From SURF-21 sp964529285 (GTDB lineage: Bacteria > Actinomycetota > Geothermincolia > Geothermincolales > RBG-13-55-18), in NCBI GenBank assembly GCA_964529285.1, contig CAZGWK010000004.1, forward strand, positions 1 through 64,000: a stretch of DNA of 64,000 bases, read 5' to 3'. Positions 43,098 through 54,410 of this stretch are shown one piece after another. Under the pieces are notes generated by a model. It had not been told where the DNA came from. It saw only the letters and a program-made list of their open reading frames with translations, and did no database searches. The position numbers were made by a program, and so were the translations under genes. Position 1 is the first letter of the stretch. Each line of letters starts with the position of its first letter.

Positions 43098-44222
43098 ATG
43101 TCCAAACTGATCGGAATACTGACCGCTGGCGGCGACACGCCGGGCCTGAACGCGGCGATCCGGGGTATCGGTAAGGCCGCGCTCGGCGAATATGGTTTCG
43201 AGGTCATCGGCTTCAAAGACGGCTTCCGCGGGATGGTCCATAACAGGTTCATGCGACTGGACAGGGGCGTTCTCTCCAATATCGTCTCCAGCGGCGGCAC
43301 CATCCTCGGCACCAGCAGGGACAAGCCGCACAAGATGAACATCGGCGGGAAGATCCTGGATATGACAGACGTAATAGCAGAGAACTATTACAAGAACCAG
43401 CTGGAAGCGCTTATATGCCTGGGGGGAGGAGGGACCCAGAAAAACGCTTATCGCCTGGTGGAGAAGGGCCTGAACGTCATCACGCTGCCCAAGACCATCG
43501 ATAACGATGTAGTAAAGACCGACGTTACCATCGGCTTCGATACCGCCATGAGCATCGCCACCGAGGCCATCGACAGGCTGCATACCACCGCCCACAGCCA
43601 CCACCGGATAATCGTAGTGGAGACCATGGGGCACAAGGTGGGTTGGCTCGCGCTCGGCGCGGGCATATCGGGCGGCGCGGACGTGATACTCATCCCCGAG
43701 ATCCCTTACGACATCGGCATTGTCGCCGAATCCGTTCTGCGGAGATACAGGACGGGCAAGGGCTTCAGCATCGTGGTCGTCGCGGAGGGCGCCGTGTCCC
43801 GGGAGGAAGCTCTCATGGCCGAAGGACAGCCTCAAACACCGGACGACGACCGTAACGGCAATGAAACGGGCAAGACGAAGGAAGAGCTCAGGTACATGCG
43901 GGACCGCATGAACGAAAACACCCTTCGCCTCGCGGAGAAGCTCGAGGGGATGACCCAGCTCGAATCACGCGTGACCATCCTCGGACATCTCCAGCGTGGC
44001 GGAGCGCCCTCGTCCGCGGACAGGCTTCTGGCAAGCAGCCTGGGCACCACGGCCGCTGAACTGGCCGCGCGCCGGAAATTCGGGGTCATGGTGGCTTCGA
44101 GGGCCAGCGAGGCGGTCCCCGTTGCCCTGGAAGAGGTCGCCGGCAAGAGGAAGCTCGTGCCCGCCGACCATCCCCTGATAGAATCGGCACGCCACCTGGG
44201 TACCTGCTTCGGGGACAAATAA
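43098..44222 (+). CDS. pfkA: 6-phosphofructokinase, group III-like
   Basis: A 374-residue enzyme that phosphorylates fructose 6-phosphate. Landmarks are 'ILTAGGDTPGLNAAIRG', 'CLGGGGTQKNA', 'LPKTIDNDVVKTDVTIGFDTA', 'VETMGHKVGWLAL' and 'EIPYD'. The position equivalent to residue 104 of E. coli PfkA is Gly (ATP type) and that to 124 is Lys (found in PPi-dependent and actinobacterial enzymes), so the phosphoryl donor is uncertain. The position equivalent to Asp103 is also Gly. Downstream of the CYTH–Nudix gene by 13 nt, in the same operon. Confidence 0.9.
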   Translation: MSKLIGILTAGGDTPGLNAAIRGIGKAALGEYGFEVIGFKDGFRGMVHNRFMRLDRGVLSNIVSSGGTILGTSRDKPHKMNIGGKILDMTDVIAENYYKNQLEALICLGGGGTQKNAYRLVEKGLNVITLPKTIDNDVVKTDVTIGFDTAMSIATEAIDRLHTTAHSHHRIIVVETMGHKVGWLALGAGISGGADVILIPEIPYDIGIVAESVLRRYRTGKGFSIVVVAEGAVSREEALMAEGQPQTPDDDRNGNETGKTKEELRYMRDRMNENTLRLAEKLEGMTQLESRVTILGHLQRGGAPSSADRLLASSLGTTAAELAARRKFGVMVASRASEAVPVALEEVAGKRKLVPADHPLIESARHLGTCFGDK

Positions 44223-44392
44223 TCGATCGCATCGAGCCCCATCGAGGCAAGGAGGGGCTGCTGGATCTTCCTGCTCCGCTAAAGGCTGTATGGATGACGG
44301 GCCGGAGGGCATATCTAATCGACTCATTGCCTTCTTCATGTTTCCTTGCTCGGCTATCACCTCCATGAGTCCCGTTGGCGGCACACTATAAA

Positions 44393-44418
44393 AAGCTCCG
44401 GCATGCCGACCGGAGCTT
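44393..44418 (-). terminator. terminator of tRNA-Ile
   Basis: On the minus strand AAGCTCCGG (44418-44410) pairs with CCGGAGCTT (44401-44393) and is followed by TTTATAG. It starts 10 nt after the tRNA CCA end. Confidence 0.85.
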
Positions 44419-44427
44419 GGTGAGGGC

Positions 44428-44504
<77 letters not shown>

Positions 44505-44516
44505 TCGCAAACAATG

Positions 44517-44545
44517 ATTATATTCCCATAGCTTCATCCAGACAA
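44517..44545 (-). promoter_or_regulatory. sigma-70-type promoter of tRNA-Ile
   Basis: On the minus strand TTGTCT (44545-44540), a 17-bp spacer, and a perfect TATAAT (44522-44517) lie 12 nt upstream of the tRNA 5' end. Confidence 0.65.
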
Positions 44546-44644
44546 GAAACACACCCGGACCGCCGTCGCCAGTCGGTTATGCACACTTTCAACAACATAT
44601 TGTGCATAAAGCTGGTTACAGGGACGACATGTTGTGTTTATGCC

Positions 44645-45220
44645 TTATACCTGCGGCGTAAACCCCTCGGGCAACCGGAAGTTGGCGTCCGAAACCTGCC
44701 CCACTCGCCGGTACTCCCACCTGATCTCCTTCAGGCGCTTGCCCTGTGCTTCCGCGGTCCAGGCGCTGGGCAGGCATTGCGGCCCCCCCAGGTAAGCCTT
44801 TATCGACCTCCCGTCCGCGGTATCCATGCGGAACTCCGTCCCGTTCCAGAACTGCTCGAGGCCGAAATATGGCCTCATCACCAGTTCCGGCATGAACCCG
44901 GCTTTTAAGACAGCCTCGTCGTAGCTGATGGCCTCGTATGTCTTCGTCGCAAGGCTCAAGAGCCATCCTTCTTGCGTTTCGCCGTTGTAGATGATCATGC
45001 GGGGGGCGTTCTCCTCGACGATACGGAAGGAGCCGCCCGCATAGATGCCGACTCCCCGCGTGTCTCCGTCCTCGCTTCCCCTTACCTGGTAGCACCCCTC
45101 GAAGGTCACCTGCATCGACTTCTGGCGCGGGGACTCCCCTCCCCCCCCTCCACCACAGCCGGACAGCGCCGCCGCGGCCGCGAAAAGCAGGAACAACGTG
45201 AGGGGCAGCGCTTTTCTCAT
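44645..45220 (-). CDS. putative lipoprotein
   Basis: A 191-residue protein with a signal sequence and lipobox 'ALSGC' (Cys ~21) followed by a poly-Gly linker. The mature part has beta-rich sequence ('YEAISYDEAVLKAGFMPELVM') of no family I can name. It starts 4 nt after the rtcB stop on the same strand, so it is probably in that transcription unit. Likely anchored to the outer face of the membrane. Confidence 0.75.
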   Translation of the reverse strand: MRKALPLTLFLLFAAAAALSGCGGGGGGESPRQKSMQVTFEGCYQVRGSEDGDTRGVGIYAGGSFRIVEENAPRMIIYNGETQEGWLLSLATKTYEAISYDEAVLKAGFMPELVMRPYFGLEQFWNGTEFRMDTADGRSIKAYLGGPQCLPSAWTAEAQGKRLKEIRWEYRRVGQVSDANFRLPEGFTPQV

Positions 45221-45224
45221 GCGA

Positions 45225-46670
45225 TCACCCTTTCAACACCGCCAGCGGCCTCATGCGTGCCACCCTGCGCGAAAGGCCGGCGCCTTCGCACACCTCCACT
45301 ATCTCCCTTACGTCTTTGTAGGCTTCGGGGGCTTCCTCCGCGAGGCCCGCGAGGTGGCCGGCGCGAACCATTATCCCGCTGTTTTCCAGCCTGTCCCTCA
45401 ACTCATCGCCGCGCACCTGCTTCTTGGCCGCCTTGCGGCTCATGGTGCGGCCCGCACCGTGGCAGGTCGAACCGAAACTCTTGTGCAGAGCCTCTGCCGT
45501 TCCCACCAGGATGAAAGAGTGGCTGCCCATGTCGCCCGGTATGATCACCGGTTGTCCGGTCTCCGCGAACCTCTCCGCCACCTCTGGCCGGCTGCCCGGA
45601 AAAGCGCGGGTCGCTCCCTTGCGGTGAACCATCAGGGAGACGCTCCTCCCGTCCACCTCGTGCTCCTCTATCTTGGCCAGGTTATGAGAGACATCGTAGA
45701 GCAATTCCATTCCCAGCTTTCTCGCTGCCGACTTGAACGTCCTCTCGAAACATTCGCGCACCCAGTGGGTGATCGCCTCGCGGTTGCACATGGCGTAGTT
45801 CGCCGCGCAGGCCATGGCGGCCAGGTAATCCCGACCTTCGCGAGACCGTATAGGGGCGCAGACCAGCTGACGGTCCGGAAGCCTGTATCCGTAACGGGAG
45901 AGGGCCGCCCCCATCACTTCGATATAGTCGCTACATATCTGGTGCCCCGTTCCACGCGATCCGGAGTGTATCATCACCACTACCTGGCCCTCGAAGAGCC
46001 CCAGTCTTTCCGCGAGCGGGCCAGCCTCTTCCACCGTTTGTATCTCCACGAAATGGTTCCCGGAGCCAAGCGTTCCCAGCTGTTCCCGGCCCCGGGAAAA
46101 GGCCCTGTCGCTGACCTTGCCGGGGTCGGCCCCCGGGTAACATCCGTTTTCCTCCATGGCCCCGAGGTCTTCCTCCCACCCTATGCCCTTCGCCAGCAAC
46201 TCTCGGGCACCCCGGGAAACGATGTGTTCCATCTCTTTGCGCTCCAGGCGCAGCCTTCCTTTCGTGCCCAGCCCTTTCGGCACCCTGGCGTCCAGCAGGT
46301 CCGTGACCTCGCGCAGCCCATCCCCCGCCTCGGCACGGGAAAGGGAGGTCATCACCAGGCGCACGCCGCACGATATATCGTATCCCACCCCTCCAGGCGA
46401 GATAACGCCCTCCTCGATATCGGTCGCCGCCACCCCGCCTATGGGGAAACCGTAACCCCAGTGGATATCGGGCATGGCCATGGAGGCCTTGACGATCCCC
46501 GGCAGGCAGGCCACGTTGACCACCTGCTGCAGTGCGTTGTCCCGATCCGCCCTTTCCAGGAGCTCGCGGTCCCCGAATACGATTCCGGGCACGAGCATCC
46601 CCTCCTGCGCATCCGCGCTTATCTCCCAGGTAAAATTATCCAGCTTCTTGGTGTTGGCGAGAAGGCTCAT
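45225..46670 (-). CDS. rtcB: RNA-splicing ligase RtcB
   Basis: A 481-residue GTP-dependent ligase joining 2',3'-cyclic phosphate and 5'-OH RNA ends. Metal and guanylylation residues lie in 'MPDIHWGYGFPIGGVAATD', 'GGVGYDISCGVRL', 'LGSGNHFVEIQ', 'HSGSRGTGH' and 'STCHGAGRTMSRKAA', where the histidine is the GMP acceptor. It lies directly downstream of archease, its activating partner. The gyrA–archease–rtcB order suggests joint transcription. Confidence 0.95.
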   Translation of the reverse strand: MSLLANTKKLDNFTWEISADAQEGMLVPGIVFGDRELLERADRDNALQQVVNVACLPGIVKASMAMPDIHWGYGFPIGGVAATDIEEGVISPGGVGYDISCGVRLVMTSLSRAEAGDGLREVTDLLDARVPKGLGTKGRLRLERKEMEHIVSRGARELLAKGIGWEEDLGAMEENGCYPGADPGKVSDRAFSRGREQLGTLGSGNHFVEIQTVEEAGPLAERLGLFEGQVVVMIHSGSRGTGHQICSDYIEVMGAALSRYGYRLPDRQLVCAPIRSREGRDYLAAMACAANYAMCNREAITHWVRECFERTFKSAARKLGMELLYDVSHNLAKIEEHEVDGRSVSLMVHRKGATRAFPGSRPEVAERFAETGQPVIIPGDMGSHSFILVGTAEALHKSFGSTCHGAGRTMSRKAAKKQVRGDELRDRLENSGIMVRAGHLAGLAEEAPEAYKDVREIVEVCEGAGLSRRVARMRPLAVLKG

Positions 46671-46710
46671 GGGTACCGGCCCTCCGAGCGCGCCGCGCTC
46701 TCTTTATGCG

Positions 46711-47123
46711 TTATACATCGAAGATGACCTGTGCCGTCCAGCGGCCGTCCTCTTCCTCCAATTCTAGCATGTGATAGGTGGGTGCCTTGATCTCCATCCC
46801 GACCGCATGCCTGTCCGGGTCGAGCGGCTCCCCCTCGCCCCATCCCTCTATCTCCGTGCCGGTGAGCCTCGAAACCTCGAAAGCCCCGAAGGCCCAGCCT
46901 TCCGACTCGACCTGGTACAGGATCTCGGAAAGCCATGCCACCAGCAGGGACTGGTGATCCCCGCCGCGCGCCTCGACCTTGACGCGCCGTTCCGGGCGGA
47001 CCGCCTGTAGATCCAGCATGATGGACATCATGCCCAGGGCACAGCTCTCGAAGGCTTCGGCTTCGCTGGAACCATAAGCCCGGATTCCGACATCAGCGGT
47101 GTGTTCTACGATCTCGAATTCCT

Positions 47124-47127
<4 letters not shown>
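46711..47127 (-). CDS. archease (RtcB activator), non-canonical CTG start
   Basis: About 138 residues. Archease promotes RtcB guanylylation. The conserved N-terminus 'FEIVEHTADVGIRAYGSSEAEAFESCALGM' is encoded at 47118-47031, upstream of the first ATG. The C-terminus has 'HAVGMEIKAPTYHMLEL' and 'AQVIFDV'. The frame has no ATG, GTG or TTG between its upstream stop and the conserved region. CTG 47127-47125 overlaps the gyrA stop (CTGA) and is 7 nt after GGGGG, so it is the likely start. A start at ATG 47031 would delete the metal-binding Asp. Confidence 0.88.
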
Positions 47128-49613
<2,486 letters not shown>

Positions 49614-49644
49614 TTCTCCTCCTGGCTGTATGTGCAGGTCCGCC

Positions 49645-51561
49645 CTAAATGTCCAGGAAGCGGACGTTCCTGGCGTGCTTCTGGATGAAGTGGCGCCTGG
49701 CCTCGACGTCGTCTCCCATCAGGGTGTTGAAGATCTCGTCGGCCACGATGGCGTCTTCCAGGTTAACCTGCATGAGGATTCTCTGTTCCGGGTTCATGGT
49801 GGTTTCCCAGAGCTGTTCGGCGTTCATCTCTCCCAGGCCCTTGTAGCGTTGGATATCGCATTTCTTTCCGTTGAACCTCTGCGAAAGTTCCTCCATCTCG
49901 CCATCGTTGTATGCATAGTAGTCCTTCTTTTCACAGGTAATGCGGTACAGCGGCGGCTGTGCTATGTAAACGTAACCTGCCTCTATCATCTCTCTCAGGT
50001 AGCGGAAGAAGAAGGTGAGGATCAGGGTCCTTATGTGTGCGCCGTCCACGTCGGCGTCGGTCATGATTATAGCCTTGTGATATCGCGCCTTTTCGATATC
50101 GAACTCCTCGCCTATCCCCGTGCCCGAGGCCGCTATGATCGCCTGTATCTCCGTGTTGGTAAGGATCTTGTGCAGCCTCGCCTTCTCCACGTTGAGGATC
50201 TTGCCTTTTAACGGGAGGATGGCCTGAAAGCGCCTGTCCCTTGCCTGTTTGGCGGAACCGCCCGCGGAATCTCCCTCCACCAGGTATATCTCGCACATGG
50301 ACGGGTCCTTCATGGTGCAGTCCGCGAGCTTGCCCGGGAGAGAAGTGCTCTCCAACAGGCCCTTGCGGCGTGTAAGCTCCCGGGCGTTTCTGGCCGCCAT
50401 CCTCGCCTTCGAGGCCCCTATGACCTTATTCATGATGGTCTTTGCTTCGCCCGGGTTCTCCTCGAGCCATTCAGAAAGCCTTGAATTCACGGTGGATTCC
50501 ACGAACCCCCTTATCTCGGTGTTGCCCAGCTTGGTTTTTGTCTGTCCTTCGAACTGGGGCTCTTTCAGCTTTACGTTGATGATGGCGGCGAGGCCTTCGC
50601 GCACGTCCTCTCCTATGAGGTTGTCTTCCTTTTCCTTGAGAAAGCCCTTCTTGCGCGCGTAATCGTTGACGACCCTCGTCAGGGCACCCTTGAATCCCGC
50701 GAGGTGCGTCCCTCCCTCGTGCGTGTTAATGTTGTTGGCGAAAGTGTAGATGCTCTCGACATAACCCTTGTTATACTGCATAGCTATCTCCGCTTGCGCA
50801 TTCTCCTGCTCCGCGCCCATAAAGACGACCTTGTCGTGCAGCGGGTCTTTGCTGGCGTTGAGGTGAGAGACGAAGTCTACGATACCCCCCTCGTATCGGA
50901 AAGCCACAGCTTCGGGCGGTTCTTTGCGTTCGTCCGTTATCTCTATGCGCAAACCGCGATTGAGAAAGGCCATCTCCCTCATTCTTTGCGCTATTACATC
51001 GAAGTCGAAGTCCGTGCTCTCGAAGATCTCCGCATCGGGAGAGAAGCTGATTATGGTCCCGGTACGGCCGGTCTCACCGACAACCTCGAGCCCGGAGACC
51101 GGGACCCCTTTCTCGTACCTCTGCTGGTATACCTTGCCGTCCCTTCCCACCTCGAGGACGAGCCACTCGGAAAGGGCGTTCACTACCGATACCCCGACCC
51201 CGTGCAGGCCGCCCGACACCCTGTACACCTTGCTGCCGAATTTACCGCCGGCGTGCAGCGTGGTCATCACCACCTCCGCCGCCGATTTCTTCTGCTTTTT
51301 CATCATGCCGACGGGAATCCCCCTCCCGTCGTCCACTACCGTTATCGAGTTGTCCGGGTGGATGGTTATCCAGATGTTTCTGCAGTATCCCGCCAGACAT
51401 TCGTCTATGCTGTTATCCACCACTTCGTACACGAGGTGGTGCAGCCCGCGAGGGCCCGTCGTCCCGATATACATGCTCGGGCGCTTTTTTACCGCCTCCA
51501 GCCCCTCGAGTACCGAGATCGAGCTTTCGTCGTATTTTTCGGCCTTTCTGGTTGCTGACAT
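49645..51561 (-). CDS. gyrB: DNA gyrase subunit B
   Basis: About 638 residues. GHKL ATPase motifs 'YEVVDNSIDE', 'VVDDGRGIPVG' and 'GLHGVGVSVVNAL' precede the transducer and Toprim domain 'EGDSAGGSAKQARDR', 'DADVDGAHI', and the C-terminal 'YKGLGEMNAEQLWETTMNPE'. ATG 51561, 4 nt after GGAGG, is preferred to the frame start at 51603. It pairs with GyrA to introduce negative supercoils. Confidence 0.97.
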   Translation of the reverse strand: MSATRKAEKYDESSISVLEGLEAVKKRPSMYIGTTGPRGLHHLVYEVVDNSIDECLAGYCRNIWITIHPDNSITVVDDGRGIPVGMMKKQKKSAAEVVMTTLHAGGKFGSKVYRVSGGLHGVGVSVVNALSEWLVLEVGRDGKVYQQRYEKGVPVSGLEVVGETGRTGTIISFSPDAEIFESTDFDFDVIAQRMREMAFLNRGLRIEITDERKEPPEAVAFRYEGGIVDFVSHLNASKDPLHDKVVFMGAEQENAQAEIAMQYNKGYVESIYTFANNINTHEGGTHLAGFKGALTRVVNDYARKKGFLKEKEDNLIGEDVREGLAAIINVKLKEPQFEGQTKTKLGNTEIRGFVESTVNSRLSEWLEENPGEAKTIMNKVIGASKARMAARNARELTRRKGLLESTSLPGKLADCTMKDPSMCEIYLVEGDSAGGSAKQARDRRFQAILPLKGKILNVEKARLHKILTNTEIQAIIAASGTGIGEEFDIEKARYHKAIIMTDADVDGAHIRTLILTFFFRYLREMIEAGYVYIAQPPLYRITCEKKDYYAYNDGEMEELSQRFNGKKCDIQRYKGLGEMNAEQLWETTMNPEQRILMQVNLEDAIVADEIFNTLMGDDVEARRHFIQKHARNVRFLDI

Positions 51562-51705
51562 CTGTCCTCCGTCTCGCTTATTTACACGCGGCATTAACCG
51601 CATTTTTAACCAATCAAATTATATCATCCGGGGGTGTTAAGTTCGCGACTTTTTATGGCTGATTTTGTGTTTAGCTGCCCGCGTTGTCGCAGCCGGAATG
51701 AACCT

Positions 51706-51990
51706 TTACTTCAGGTTTATTTTTCTTATGATTACTTCGCTTATCTCTATTCCTGCGCTTTCTTTTATGCCTTTTTTAATATCCTCTATGCGAAAGTGTA
51801 TTTCCTGGGCCCAGGCGTGTGATTGCACTCCGATAAAGAGCTTTCCTGCTTCCAGCCTGTAGGGCTTCGTCTCCGCCGACACCTTTTCTCCCACAATGCG
51901 TTCCCAGCCTTCCCTTATGAGGAGCAGGTCCTCGAGCGCCCCCATCCCCGACTGGGAAAGAAGTCCGTGCATCGCCTCTCTTATGTCCAT
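51706..51990 (-). CDS. dciA: DUF721/DciA-like protein
   Basis: A 94-residue protein of the DUF721 family, conserved between recF and gyrB in actinobacteria-type genomes. Core pattern: 'LLIREGWERIVGEKVSAETKPYRLEAGKLFIGVQSHAWAQEI'. DciA members help load the replicative helicase. The start at ATG 51990 (after AGAAGG) is preferred to 52035, which has no ribosome site and overlaps recF. Confidence 0.85.
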   Translation of the reverse strand: MDIREAMHGLLSQSGMGALEDLLLIREGWERIVGEKVSAETKPYRLEAGKLFIGVQSHAWAQEIHFRIEDIKKGIKESAGIEISEVIIRKINLK

Positions 51991-52013
51991 TCCCCCGCCT
52001 TCTCGCGTTGGTT

Positions 52014-53048
52014 CTATTCCCCCCCGTCCAGCCATATCTTGTGGGTCCCATCGAGTTCCGGGCTATCGTCCGTGGTCGTCAGCAGTACCTGTTCCCAGCC
52101 AGCGAGTTCGTTCAAAACGATGCATCGGTTTTTATCGTCCAGCTCCGAAAGACAGTCGTCCATCAGCATAATCGTCTTTCTGCCCGTGACGACCTCGTTG
52201 AGTTTTGCCTGCGTTATCCTCCACATGATGGTAACCAGCTTCTGCTCCCCCTGCGAACATTCCCTCCTCACGTTCTTTCCCTCCAGAAAAAACAGTAGCT
52301 CGTCCCTGTGTGGTCCTACCAGGGTCGTTCCTCTTCTTATCTCCGCTTCCTCCATCCTCTTTATCTTCTGCATGGTTTTCTCTTCTTCTGTTATATCCTC
52401 TCCCATGGAGGTATAATACTTCATCTCCACTTTTTCTTTTCCCCACCTTGCTCCCAGCGCGGCCATCTCCTCGCTCATGTCAGCGAGGGTCTTTTTTCTC
52501 TCCTCCACTATCGACCTTCCCTTGCTATAAAGCAGTGGGTTCCAATTTCTTATAAACTCCCTGTCCTTAAACCCCCTCCTGACCGCCTTGAGGGCTTCGT
52601 TTCTCTGTTTCAATGCGCGCTGATATTCCCTCAATGTCTCCCGGTAACCTGCCTTTGTCTCTACTATGACCTCGTCAAGATATCTTCTTCTGGCCTCCGG
52701 TCCTCCCTTCACCATCCATATGTCGTCCGGCTGAAAAGAAACGGCCGTTATATCCTTTGGTGGCTTTTTTCCCTTTACCCCCTCTTCCCTGCTGATGACG
52801 TTCCTGACCTTTATGTCCCTTCCCTTGCGGATAGCGGCCTCTATTACGGCTTCTTCTTCGCCGTTCCTGACCAACTCTCTTTCGTCGCTGGTGCGCATCG
52901 ATCTTCCCTGCAGCAGAAAAAAAAGGGCTTCGAGAAGATTGCTCTTCCCTCGCCCGTTTCCCGCGATAACCACGTTTATACCGGGTTCGAACTCTATCGC
53001 ACTGCTTTCATAGTTGCGGTAGTCTTTTAATCGTATTCTTCTTATCAC
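52014..53048 (-). CDS. recF: DNA replication and repair protein RecF
   Basis: About 344 residues of an SMC-like ATPase for gap repair. Walker A is 'VVIAGNGRGKSNLLEALFFLL', signature 'CSQGEQKLVTIMWRITQAKL', Walker B 'IMLMDDCLSELDDKNR'. GTG 53048 begins at 'IRRIRLKDYRNY', the usual N-terminus. GTG 53072, overlapping the dnaN stop (GTGA), is an alternative giving 352 residues. Confidence 0.94.
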   Translation of the reverse strand: MIRRIRLKDYRNYESSAIEFEPGINVVIAGNGRGKSNLLEALFFLLQGRSMRTSDERELVRNGEEEAVIEAAIRKGRDIKVRNVISREEGVKGKKPPKDITAVSFQPDDIWMVKGGPEARRRYLDEVIVETKAGYRETLREYQRALKQRNEALKAVRRGFKDREFIRNWNPLLYSKGRSIVEERKKTLADMSEEMAALGARWGKEKVEMKYYTSMGEDITEEEKTMQKIKRMEEAEIRRGTTLVGPHRDELLFFLEGKNVRRECSQGEQKLVTIMWRITQAKLNEVVTGRKTIMLMDDCLSELDDKNRCIVLNELAGWEQVLLTTTDDSPELDGTHKIWLDGGE

Positions 53049-53068
53049 GGTCCTTTCTCTGTCCCCCC

Positions 53069-54157
53069 TCACAGCCTGATGGGCATAATAATATACATGA
53101 AGTCCGTTCCTTCTCTCTCCTTTATTGTTCCTGGCTTCAGGGCCTCCGTTATGCTGATAACCAGCTTTTCGCCATCGATGGAGATGATACCCTCTTCAAG
53201 GAACCTGCTGTTGAAGGCGATTTCCATGTCCTCACCTTCATATACCGCCGCTATTTCCTCTCTCCCCTCTCCTACTTCCCTGGACTCGCTAACCATGTTC
53301 ATACCGTTGTTGCCAATTTTAAGCTTTACCGTACTACTTATGAGAGAGGCTCTCTTGAGAGCGCCCAACATCTCGTCTTTTTCCACTTCTACAACCTTCT
53401 CGAGGCTGTCGGGCATAAACTTCCCGTACTTCGGAAACTTTCCCTCTATAAGCCTTATAATATGGCTCGTTTCTCCCATCTCGAATCTTACCTGACCTTT
53501 GTTCTCGTCTCGGTACAAATTTATTTTTTCCGCCTTCCCCACGATCCTCACCAGATTTACCATCGCCGAGGCGGGTATTATATATTGCCCTTCCTCCTGC
53601 ATTTTATAACCGCTTTTTATACTTCGTATTGCCAGGCGGTAGCTGTCCGTACTTACCATCCTTATTTCTTCTCCCTCTATCTCCAGCAATATCCCTAAAA
53701 GGGTCGGCCTTTTTTCGTCCTTCGATGCGGCTCGCGATACCTTCTGTATGGCAGGTGCGATAACCTTGGTCTCTACGTCCTCGAGTATGGGAATAGAAAC
53801 GAGTGGAGCATTCGGAAAATCCTCCGCCGGCATGGTAAAGAGTTTGAATTCCGTTTTCTGCCCACTCAACACCATCTCGTTCCCCACCATCTCCACGTTC
53901 GTTTTCTCATCCTTTAAATCTCTGAGAAAATCCATGAGGATCTTCATATTTACTACGCAGGTACCCTCCTCTTCCACCTTTGCCGAGCAGCCCGTGACGG
54001 TATAGGATTCCAGGTCGGTCGCGTGCAATACCAGCCTGTCCCGCTCGCTTTCAATCTTGATACCCGAGAGAATAGGCATCATCCCCTTCGTGTTTGCCGA
54101 ATATTGTACAATCTGTACTGCGTTTAAAAAGTCTTCCCTGAGAGCGCTGAATTTCAT
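53069..54157 (-). CDS. dnaN: DNA polymerase III beta subunit (sliding clamp)
   Basis: A 362-residue clamp with the three-domain pattern. Seen are 'MKFSALREDFLNAVQIVQ', 'LPIL'-type segments, 'YIIPASAMVNLVRIV', and the C-terminus 'GTDFMYIIMPIRL', matching the conserved 'pvrL' end. ATG 54157 is preceded by AGGAGGTAAGGAG. It overlaps or abuts recF. Confidence 0.96.
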   Translation of the reverse strand: MKFSALREDFLNAVQIVQYSANTKGMMPILSGIKIESERDRLVLHATDLESYTVTGCSAKVEEEGTCVVNMKILMDFLRDLKDEKTNVEMVGNEMVLSGQKTEFKLFTMPAEDFPNAPLVSIPILEDVETKVIAPAIQKVSRAASKDEKRPTLLGILLEIEGEEIRMVSTDSYRLAIRSIKSGYKMQEEGQYIIPASAMVNLVRIVGKAEKINLYRDENKGQVRFEMGETSHIIRLIEGKFPKYGKFMPDSLEKVVEVEKDEMLGALKRASLISSTVKLKIGNNGMNMVSESREVGEGREEIAAVYEGEDMEIAFNSRFLEEGIISIDGEKLVISITEALKPGTIKEREGTDFMYIIMPIRL

Positions 54158-54410
54158 AATCTCCTTACCTCCTTCTACTTCTTATTCTTTATAAATATAT
54201 CTTAGGAGTAGTAATAATAGGGGGTGTGTAAGATGTTGAAAAGTCCTGTTTTATGAGTGGGGCTGGGAAAAACGGTTGTAGAAAACGTTGTGAGACAGTC
54301 GATGAAAAGATGTTGAAAAAACAAGGTTGTTGACACCCCCGTACCCCCGCGATTTTTTCTGCACGCATTCAGGACACATACCCACAGGTTTTAGACAGGA
54401 TTTTCACCCC
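54158..54410. promoter_or_regulatory. dnaA–dnaN spacer with TGTnGAAAA repeats, candidate oriC part
   Basis: AT-rich 253 bp. TGTTGAAAA at 54234-54242 and 54311-54319 and TGTAGAAAA at 54277-54285 are two-mismatch relatives of the DnaA box TGTGGATAA, all in the same orientation, with a related TGTTGACAC after them. They fit a weak DnaA-box cluster. It also contains the dnaN promoter and leader. Confidence 0.4.

Noticed and set aside
46711..47031. Archease starting at ATG 47031
   Set aside because: Would remove the conserved HTADVGIRAYG segment, which is encoded in frame directly upstream.
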